From Torulaspora globosa (Eukaryota; Ascomycota; Saccharomycetes; Saccharomycetales; Saccharomycetaceae), in the NCBI RefSeq assembly GCF_014133895.1, contig NC_050733.1, positions 558,001 through 622,000 on the forward strand: a stretch of DNA of 64,000 nucleotides, read 5' to 3'. The number at the start of each line of letters is the position of its first letter. The stretch's first letter is position 1. Positions 57,734-64,000 of the stretch are shown piece after piece. Made by a program: the position numbers and the translations under genes. The notes beneath the pieces were generated by a model. That model saw only the letters and a list, made by a program, of their open reading frames with translations. It ran no database searches and was not told the DNA's origin.

Positions 57734-59323
57734 TTAAAACTCCAGAGTTATGAAACCTTCTGTAATGAACAAATCACGCGATTGGAACTTGCGCAACGAT
57801 GTCCTCTGCGAGTAAACGCAGTGAGGTGTTCCCATATCGATTGCCGCACACTCTTGGAGGCGATATGAGCCGCCTTGCTTTACTGTTTTTAGCGCTGCCA
57901 GCGGCCAGCCAGAAGATATCACACCAGTGGCAGATACCATGGCGCCGAAGTTTGCAAGGCCTGTTCCACTATCGTAACCACTTGGGATATCGAGAGACCA
58001 CACTTGCACTTGGCCCTGGAGAAGGTTGCACCAGTTGATCATGTCTAAGGCGCGGGCCTCCATGGAAGTAGAAGTGTCGTAGTCTTGCGTGGCTGAGGAG
58101 CTCTCGTCCAGATCGGTCAAGCTGCAGTCGAATCCCTGCATGGCGTCGATAACGATCTCCACGGGGCTGTTTAGTTTGTCCACTGTACTCTTAAGGGCTC
58201 CGACGCTGTTAACCACCTTCCCGCCACATTTCCTGAATCGTTCGTATTGCTCTTTGACTTGCGAATCCTGCAGATCGCCTGCAGAACAGGTGAATAGTGC
58301 TATCACACGAATGTGGCCAGACTGACATAGGTGTCTCCCGAGGGCCATGCTTCTTGCACCCGACCTATTGGAGTCCGAGGTAAGAATGACTACGAGCGGC
58401 TCTGGATTATGGTTATCGCGACGCAGTCTAGTACGGCCACCCAATTTATGTTTAAGGAAGAAAGACGCATTTGTGGCAAAATTCTCCAGCATGATATCTG
58501 AGGTTACTCCAAATTGCTCGGAGTTCACACGCTCAATTTCCATCAGTTGTACGGGGGTTGCCATTGGAACCGTCTGATCTGAATCTTTGATCTTAAGCAA
58601 GGCTGTTGAGGCTGGATTTCCTGGGCCGGCCGAGATCGAACGCGCCCTTGTCTGACCTTTGATCATCTTTTCAAGCTGGGCGACAACTTGCCCCTGCTGG
58701 CTATCCTTATCCGTGCCGCCCTTCGCAGAATGCAGCAAATGAGTGATATTTATCGATTTGGTCACGGGCAAATATGTGCCATTATCCACGTCATAATATT
58801 CTTCGTCATCATCATCATATTCGTCGTCGTCGTCGGACGATATGGCGTTCCAAGCATCATCCTTCGCGTTTGGAATGACCATTTCATCATTCTGGTATCT
58901 GCCATTCGTCTCTTTGGCCTTCTTGTTGTGCGAAACCAATCTGTCCTCTGGGGCGACGTCGTCTTTTTGCTTGAGTTCTGCAAAAACATCTTTCTTGTTG
59001 AACATTCGTAAATTACCTTGAAAGTCAAAATCCTCTTGCTCCTTCAGCTTGCTAACGTCATCGTCTTGCCAATCTTTGCCTTCAGAATGTGAACGCTGAG
59101 TGAGCTTTTGTTCTTTCGGTTCTTTCTTTGACGTCGCAACACTCAGCACTTTCAAATCCTTCAATCTCGACGCACGAACTTTGAATGCTTGAGAAGTTCC
59201 ACCATCGCCAAATTTCACCTCATTCAAAGTCAAACCTTTTGACGTAGCCTTCGCGATCTTCCCCTCGATTAGCTTCCCGTCTTTCAACTCAACTCTTATG
59301 CCAAAACCAAAAAATTGAGACAT
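57734..59323 (-). CDS. EDC3: Enhancer of mRNA decapping Edc3
   Basis: P-body scaffold that binds Dcp2 and Dhh1 and stimulates decapping. It has 529 aa (551 in S. cerevisiae). The LSm domain occupies about 1-62 (FGIRVELKDGKLIEGKIAKA, ASRLKDLKVLSV). An FDF motif region (EDFDFQGNLRMFNKKDVFAE) lies at about 97-117, followed by an acidic spacer with a run of Asp. The C-terminal YjeF_N dimerisation domain (about 270-529) includes PLVVILTSDSNRSGARSMAL and VWSLDIPSGYDSGTG. Confidence 0.97.
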   Translation of the reverse strand: MSQFFGFGIRVELKDGKLIEGKIAKATSKGLTLNEVKFGDGGTSQAFKVRASRLKDLKVLSVATSKKEPKEQKLTQRSHSEGKDWQDDDVSKLKEQEDFDFQGNLRMFNKKDVFAELKQKDDVAPEDRLVSHNKKAKETNGRYQNDEMVIPNAKDDAWNAISSDDDDEYDDDDEEYYDVDNGTYLPVTKSINITHLLHSAKGGTDKDSQQGQVVAQLEKMIKGQTRARSISAGPGNPASTALLKIKDSDQTVPMATPVQLMEIERVNSEQFGVTSDIMLENFATNASFFLKHKLGGRTRLRRDNHNPEPLVVILTSDSNRSGARSMALGRHLCQSGHIRVIALFTCSAGDLQDSQVKEQYERFRKCGGKVVNSVGALKSTVDKLNSPVEIVIDAMQGFDCSLTDLDESSSATQDYDTSTSMEARALDMINWCNLLQGQVQVWSLDIPSGYDSGTGLANFGAMVSATGVISSGWPLAALKTVKQGGSYRLQECAAIDMGTPHCVYSQRTSLRKFQSRDLFITEGFITLEF

Positions 59324-59546
59324 CCTCAGGGTGCAGAAAACACTTCAATCGCAAGCAGCAGATCCCGCAAACCACTGAATCCTGATGGCTTCTGCCTTTG
59401 CTAGCAGTGGTAAAATTTGTTTGATGGTTCACATCATTACCCGTAGAAGTACTGTAGGAAAAAAAGCGACAGACAGCTAGCTATGTGTCAATATAGTGAA
59501 CTTCAATGGTTCATCAAAGACCTGTGATCGTCTTTTGCTACTGGTA

Positions 59547-60188
59547 ATGGAGTATAAGAGAGGCAGTTCAACAGCAACACCACCGGCAAGTTCTTTCCAG
59601 AGGAAAATAGCGGTTTTAGGGGCCAGGAACGTCGGTAAGACGACATTGACGGTACGATTTGTGGAGTCTCACTTCGTTGAATCATACTACCCTACGATTG
59701 AGAATGAATTCACCAAGATCATACAGTTTAAGAACCACAACTATACGCTTGAGATTCTGGACACTGCTGGCCAGGATGAGTTCTCGCTGTTGAATATGCA
59801 ATCGCTGATGGGAGTGAAGGGAATAGTGCTATGTTACAGCGTTGCCAATCGAAGCAGTTTTGAGATGGTACCGGTCATCTGGGAAAAACTAGTGGACCAG
59901 CTCGGAAGGGATAACCTTCCAGTGATAGTGGTCGCCAATAAGATTGACATTAGGGACGGGGATCGGTCCAATAGCAAGCGATATGTGAGCAGGTTGGAAG
60001 GCGAACAGATGGCCAGTGGTATAGCGAGCAGCGATAGGAAGCTGCAGGCAGGATTTATAGAGAGCAGCGCGAAGGAGGACATAAATGTGGACGCTGCCAT
60101 CATGTTGCTGTTGAAGAAGATGGAGATCGCGGAATCGGGCGGATCATTCGACGGCAGCAGCGACGCTAAGGGGTGTAGAGTAATGTGA
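59547..60188 (+). CDS. RHB1: Rheb-type small GTPase Rhb1
   Basis: Ras-superfamily GTPase of the Rheb family, in yeast linked to basic amino acid uptake. I choose the ATG that gives MEYKRGSST (213 aa; S. cerevisiae 209, also starting MEY). G1 is GARNVGKTT, with the Rheb-specific Arg; the effector loop is SYYPTIENEFTK; G3 DTAGQDEFS; G4 NKID; G5 ESSAKED. The CAAX box CRVM predicts farnesylation. Ortholog of YCR027C, divergent from EDC3 of the chromosome V set. Confidence 0.96.
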   Translation: MEYKRGSSTATPPASSFQRKIAVLGARNVGKTTLTVRFVESHFVESYYPTIENEFTKIIQFKNHNYTLEILDTAGQDEFSLLNMQSLMGVKGIVLCYSVANRSSFEMVPVIWEKLVDQLGRDNLPVIVVANKIDIRDGDRSNSKRYVSRLEGEQMASGIASSDRKLQAGFIESSAKEDINVDAAIMLLLKKMEIAESGGSFDGSSDAKGCRVM

Positions 60189-60286
60189 GTATTGCGCTTT
60201 TACAATTATCGAATATAAATTAATGATTTGAGGAAGGTTACATAAACTAAGAATGACTCCAAAAGCAATCAGGACGTCGGGTTTGA

Positions 60287-61339
60287 TTACCAGTTGGTGT
60301 AGCCACCGTCTACCACCAGGTTCTCGCCCGTGGTATAGCTTGAAGCATGACTGCTTAGCAGATATAACATGGCGCCCACAAACTCCTTAGGTTCGGCCAT
60401 CCTGCCCATAGGAACCCTTGAAGTCCATTCGTGTTGGAGAGCGGCACCCTCTGGTGATGCTCCAATGACTTGTTTCGTCAATGGAGTAGCGATGTAACCG
60501 GGGGAGATGGCATTAACACGGATCCCGTACCGCGCCCACTCGCAAGCTAGCGATTTGACAAGATGCAGAACACCAGCCTTGGACATGTTGTACGCCACCT
60601 GAGGTTGCGGTGTGTTGACAATCATACCCGACATCGATGCGATTAACACGTACGACGCATTGGGAAATCTGGGCAGAGCCTCGGCAGCAGAGTTGGCCAT
60701 CGCTGAGATGGATTTTCTTCTCTTTGTTTTCTCCAATAGTTGCCTAGTCATGGCCTGGCAGATATAAAGCGAACCCATCAGATTTACCTTAACCAAATGC
60801 TCCGCACGAGCCGCAGGATAGTCCGCAGCTGGGATGTTCTGGCAGTAGCCTGCCGTATGCACCAGTTTGTCCGGCAAGAGGCCCTGATGCTCGTGAGGGA
60901 TAGCTCTGACAAGTTCTTCCACCTGCGTCGAATCGCTGACGTCACAGGCCCAAGTCGATATTGTCACAGGCGCCAACTTGTTCACTCTTATAAATTCCTT
61001 CAAATCGCCCTCCACAATTGACAGTTTATCCACTGTGAGATCCACCAGCGCTAGCTCAGAACCCTGAGCGACTAAAGCCTGACACAGCGTGTGTGCCAGC
61101 CCGCCAGAGCCCCCCGTCACAATAGTGACATGACCATCCAATCTGTAATTAGGTACTATATCAGACACTAACGGGATACTGGGCGTATCAGGAGTTGCAC
61201 CACAAACAATTCCATCAGACAACCGATTTGCAGTGTTAGCAGTCACTTCTTCCACATGAGCTGCTTCTCTAGCAGCGCTGTCATCTACACCAATAACAGT
61301 AGGGCCTTCTCTTATATGGTTTTGTGTTTCCGTCGTCAT
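60287..61339 (-). CDS. Short-chain dehydrogenase/reductase of the sorbose/polyol type
   Basis: NAD(P)-dependent classical SDR of 350 aa from the first ATG (the longer frame opens with TTG). An unusual 65-residue N-terminal extension precedes the Rossmann core. The cofactor motif is TGGSGGLA (75-82), the catalytic Ser lies in IASMSGM, and Tyr250 and Lys254 form the YxxxK in YNMSKAG. The C terminus TGENLVVDGGYTNW is typical of fungal L-sorbose reductase (Sou1/Sou2), xylulose reductase and D-arabinitol dehydrogenase. The exact substrate is not decidable. It is not at a place I associate with any S. cerevisiae SDR gene, so it may be an inserted or lost locus. Two AGGGG stress elements lie upstream. 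Confidence 0.88.
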   Translation of the reverse strand: MTTETQNHIREGPTVIGVDDSAAREAAHVEEVTANTANRLSDGIVCGATPDTPSIPLVSDIVPNYRLDGHVTIVTGGSGGLAHTLCQALVAQGSELALVDLTVDKLSIVEGDLKEFIRVNKLAPVTISTWACDVSDSTQVEELVRAIPHEHQGLLPDKLVHTAGYCQNIPAADYPAARAEHLVKVNLMGSLYICQAMTRQLLEKTKRRKSISAMANSAAEALPRFPNASYVLIASMSGMIVNTPQPQVAYNMSKAGVLHLVKSLACEWARYGIRVNAISPGYIATPLTKQVIGASPEGAALQHEWTSRVPMGRMAEPKEFVGAMLYLLSSHASSYTTGENLVVDGGYTNW

Positions 61340-62011
61340 AATTCCTATCGCCGACCAAAATATCCTCAAATTGCAAACTTAAAATTCAAATATTTTACTT
61401 CAAATTGTAAGTTAAATCGGCCGATTCTCCGGCTGCCAGACTTTCCTATATATTCCTTCGATTTGTGCAACAGGCCTGATAATTGCAAAAAATCATACAG
61501 ACTGTGCTACTTTTTTGCAAAGTCCAAAGGTCAAAGGTCAATCTACGAAGATGAGTGAAAAGAAATAAGCAGAGGCTGTTTCGTTTCTTTAGCGATCGAA
61601 ACAAACTCAATATGTAAGCGGTTTTTTGAATTCTGGATCATAAATTGTTAATCTTCTAAGGACACATCTTCGCACTTCTTAACGATTACGTGGGGCAAAA
61701 AGGGGTAATTTGCATCCAAGTTTTTCCGTGAGTTTTTCCGCTGCCCTCGAGAAAAATGACGAATGAGGGGCAAACGAGGACAACTCTTTTATTCCTTTTT
61801 CCGAAAGGACGGAGTTTGTAATTTTTTCCAGATTTTCTTTAATTTCTTGTTCCGGTTTGATTTTCTTTCAAGCAATTTGTCTCGCGTTGTCGATCCGCGC
61901 TGTATAACGTATATAGTGAGAGTGTTTAACTTCAACACTAACAGTAATGATAAGGACATGGAAGCACATGGTTCTTGGCAGGTTACACTGTTGGTAGTCT
62001 CAGTGAGGTAG
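61340..62011. other. Divergent SDR/NPP promoter, 672 bp
   Basis: No gene is supported. It has a perfect 12-bp palindrome AATCGGCCGATT at 61415-61426, AGGGG stress elements at 61701-61705 and 61766-61770, and T-rich sequence after 61780. The frame at 61763-62011 is low-complexity and unlikely to be coding. Confidence 0.5.
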
Positions 62012-64000
62012 ATGAGTGATATAGATTCACTTGCTAGTGTGAGTGGAGGTAATGAGGAGCATATACTAGAGGAGGACTATTTAAACGATGAGAGGCGTGC
62101 TACGATTGGACATTGGGGAAGATTGAAGTACTGGATCACGAGAAACTTGTTGTCGAGAGATAGATCCAACGAGAGCTGGCAAGGGCACGGTATTCCGCTG
62201 TACGAATTGAATGCGGAGGGCCAAGAGATGAGTGGGACCATAGAACCTGCTGCAACATTTGTTTACCGTCATAGTAATAAGATCCCGTGGCGGCTAATTG
62301 CGAGGTTTATCGGTTTGAGTTTTTTCTTTGTTATTACAGCTTTTTTGATCTTTGGAGTAATTGAATCGGGTCCTAAAAAGGGTCGGTTTTCCACAAGTGC
62401 GTTGTTTGATCCTTATGTCAGATACTCGAATGGGACTCTGGATTTTTTTCCGTTGACCGTCATGGTATCGTTGGATGGATTCCATCCATCGCTGATCTCA
62501 AAGAAGTACACCCCATTTCTTTACCAGCTGTACACTTTGGCGTATGAGGGTAATGTCACCAGTACACCGTTCATGATACCGAGTTTTCCGTCACAAACAT
62601 TCCCTAACCATTGGAGTCTTGTGACGGGCGAGTATCCGAGAGATCACTCGCTTGTGTCTAATGTGTTTTGGGATGCGGACTTGAAAGAGGAGTTTTACCC
62701 TGGGTTGATGGACCCGCTTATTTGGGCGAATACGAGTCGGCCCATATGGCAAGTGCTGCAGGCTGCTTTCAATCACAACTCCGCCAAGGAATTCCCTTTT
62801 AAAGTGGCTACGCATATGTGGCCCGGAAGCGACGTGAATTTTACAGGTCTACCGCAAGTCCCTGCGGAAAGAATGCCTTACTATATCGATGCGTTTGACG
62901 GCGATGAGAAACTAGAGACAAAGTTGACCAAAGTTTTGGGATACGTTGACATTGATTCGATTGAAAAGAGACCCCAGCTGATTCTCAGTTACGTGCCTCA
63001 GGTGGACGCTTTTGGACATAAACATGGGTATCCCATCAACGATCCAGAGAATAAGATGTTTGATAAGTTCACGCAAGTGCTCAGCAGTGTAGATTCCTTT
63101 GTAGAGGGGCTTTTTGAGGGATTGAGAGAAAGAAACGTGACGAATTTTACCAACGTTGTCATCGTGAGCGATCATGGTATGAGCAATATCAAGTTCCCGG
63201 AGCACGTTCTGATCTGGGAAGAATTGCTGGACAAGGACCTGATCAAGAACCATGTCGAACATGCGTACGGCGAAGGCCCCATGATGGCGGTCACAACCAA
63301 AGATTCAAGCGACGTCAACGAGATTTACCAAGAATTGAAAAAAAGTTTGGCGAACCAGGGCGAGCTGGGCTCCAAGTTCAAGGTGTATCTGAACGGGAAC
63401 TTCCCGGAACATTTCAAATTCAACGACTTGGCGAACCGCAGGATTGCGCCTATTTGGATCATCCCTGAGCCTGGGTATGCCGTCATGAGCCATAAATTTG
63501 CGAAGAAGCAGAGATCGAGCCTGATCGGCAATCATGGCTACGATAACCACGAAGCGGAGATGAGATCGCTATTCATAGGCGTAGGACCGTTTTTCGAGAA
63601 CGGGTACGTGGAACCGTTCGAGAACATCGAAATATTTGACATGTTGTGTGACGTTTTCGGCGTTGCGATGGACGACAGACTCGGGGACCAGCAGGACACC
63701 TTTTTTTACAGAAAGCCGCTGGAACAGCCGCTGGTGGATGATTTTGAGTCCCTGAGGGCGAAGTACGGCAATGGCACGGCCTACAACATAATATGGGGCG
63801 GCGAGCAAGAGGAAGAAGAGGTGGTCGCGGACACGAGCGGCACAAGCACCACGAGCAGTAGCAGCGGCACAAGCACCACGAGCAGTAGCAGCGGCACAAG
63901 CACCACGAGCAGCACAAGCACCACCAGAACCACCAGCACCACCAGCACCACCACCAGCACAACTGCAGCGGGCGGCTGGCTCGACGACCTGCTGCACGAC
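62012..64000 (+). CDS. NPP1: NPP-type ectonucleotide pyrophosphatase/phosphodiesterase, 5' part
   Basis: Type II membrane nucleotide pyrophosphatase/phosphodiesterase of the alkaline phosphatase superfamily, active outside the cell or in the vacuole lumen. The ATG follows an in-frame TAG directly; 663 codons are open to the right edge, so the 3' end is missing. A short cytosolic tail and one membrane helix (about 97-115) precede the catalytic domain. Metal and nucleophile residues are visible: D155 in SLDGFHP, T196 in SQTFPNH, D332 and H336 in VDAFGHKHG, D387 and H388 in SDHGM, H508 in NHGYDN. A Ser/Thr-rich repeat region ends the window. S. cerevisiae has NPP1 (YCR026C) and NPP2 (YEL016C); both positions fit here, so the symbol is provisional. 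Confidence 0.92.
   Translation, partial: MSDIDSLASVSGGNEEHILEEDYLNDERRATIGHWGRLKYWITRNLLSRDRSNESWQGHGIPLYELNAEGQEMSGTIEPAATFVYRHSNKIPWRLIARFIGLSFFFVITAFLIFGVIESGPKKGRFSTSALFDPYVRYSNGTLDFFPLTVMVSLDGFHPSLISKKYTPFLYQLYTLAYEGNVTSTPFMIPSFPSQTFPNHWSLVTGEYPRDHSLVSNVFWDADLKEEFYPGLMDPLIWANTSRPIWQVLQAAFNHNSAKEFPFKVATHMWPGSDVNFTGLPQVPAERMPYYIDAFDGDEKLETKLTKVLGYVDIDSIEKRPQLILSYVPQVDAFGHKHGYPINDPENKMFDKFTQVLSSVDSFVEGLFEGLRERNVTNFTNVVIVSDHGMSNIKFPEHVLIWEELLDKDLIKNHVEHAYGEGPMMAVTTKDSSDVNEIYQELKKSLANQGELGSKFKVYLNGNFPEHFKFNDLANRRIAPIWIIPEPGYAVMSHKFAKKQRSSLIGNHGYDNHEAEMRSLFIGVGPFFENGYVEPFENIEIFDMLCDVFGVAMDDRLGDQQDTFFYRKPLEQPLVDDFESLRAKYGNGTAYNIIWGGEQEEEEVVADTSGTSTTSSSSGTSTTSSSSGTSTTSSTSTTRTTSTTSTTTSTTAAGGWLDDLLHD
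63839..63912 (+). repeat. 27-bp minisatellite coding GTSTTSSSS repeats
   Basis: Two perfect 27-bp copies (63839-63865 and 63866-63892) and a partial third encode a 9-residue Ser/Thr-rich unit, followed by more Thr/Ser codons. It is probably O-mannosylated in the protein and length-variable in the population. Confidence 0.85.

Noticed and set aside
61741..61830. CCTTTTTCCGAAAGG resembling the core of a CDEIII centromere element
   Set aside because: No CDEI (RTCACRTG) at the right distance and no 80-150 bp A/T block between; it lies in a normal divergent promoter.

Overview
The window looks like nuclear DNA of a budding yeast of the Saccharomycetaceae that did not pass through the whole-genome duplication. 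Most genes are close relatives of named Saccharomyces cerevisiae genes, and gene order is the main clue to lineage. From 1 to about 36.4 kb, genes that S. cerevisiae splits between chromosome II (CHS3, CHS2, SCO, OLA1, ETR1, YPK3, CDS1, RKM3, RPL4, HMT1, PDX3) and chromosome IV (SNQ2, RPL4, PSF1, RAD61, HED1, DAD1, KCS1) form one interleaved run. From about 40.4 kb to the end, the same holds for chromosome III (CTO1, YCR016W, CWH43, HTL1, MAK31, PET18, MAK32, RHB1) and chromosome V (GLC3, UBC8, VAC8, EDC3). This is the expected pre-duplication order. PYD3, which S. cerevisiae lacks, also points away from that species. A Torulaspora, Zygotorulaspora, Zygosaccharomyces or Lachancea relative fits; the genus is inference.

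Layout. 1-5.2 kb: 3' part of a Snq2-type drug pump and an allantoin/uracil-type permease. 5.5-13.7 kb: chitin synthases CHS3 and CHS2 with PYD3 (last step of pyrimidine breakdown) between them. 14-30.9 kb: compact housekeeping genes (SCO, OLA1, tRNA-Glu, a DMT-like membrane protein, ETR1, YPK3, CDS1, RKM3, RPL4, HMT1, PSF1, RAD61, PDX3). 30.9-36.4 kb: a gene-free 1.76 kb stretch, then a HED1 candidate with a URS1-like site, DAD1 and KCS1. 36.4-38.8 kb: GC-rich spacer and a decayed Ty3/gypsy fragment, exactly where the II/IV block meets the III/V block. 38.9-47.2 kb: an unrecognised ORF, CTO1, a candidate H/ACA snoRNA, tRNA-Leu, YCR016W, an unrecognised 174-residue ORF and CWH43. 47.5-53.6 kb: tRNA-Lys, GLC3, UBC8 (5-nt first exon), HTL1, MAK31, PET18, MAK32. 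53.7-64 kb: initiator tRNA-Met, tRNA-Gln, VAC8, EDC3, RHB1, a polyol-type short-chain dehydrogenase and the 5' part of an NPP-type phosphodiesterase that runs off the window.

Functional themes. The permease and PYD3 both have tandem GATAAG nitrogen-control motifs and could act together in nitrogen scavenging. CDS1 has Ino2/Ino4-type E-boxes, PSF1/RAD61 share an MluI box, and HMT1, RPL4 and YCR016W carry PAC/RRPE-type motifs. Several genes needed a start downstream of the longest open frame because the frame extends upstream only through TTG or GTG codons (CHS2, DMT gene, HMT1, DAD1, CTO1, CWH43, PET18, MAK32, the SDR); RHB1 was also started at an internal ATG. No CRISPR array, centromere or complete transposon was found. 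The most unusual items are the relic's GCG-AGG-C +1 frameshift site, the unrecognised ORF that begins at an A15 tract, and the PYD3/permease arrangement.
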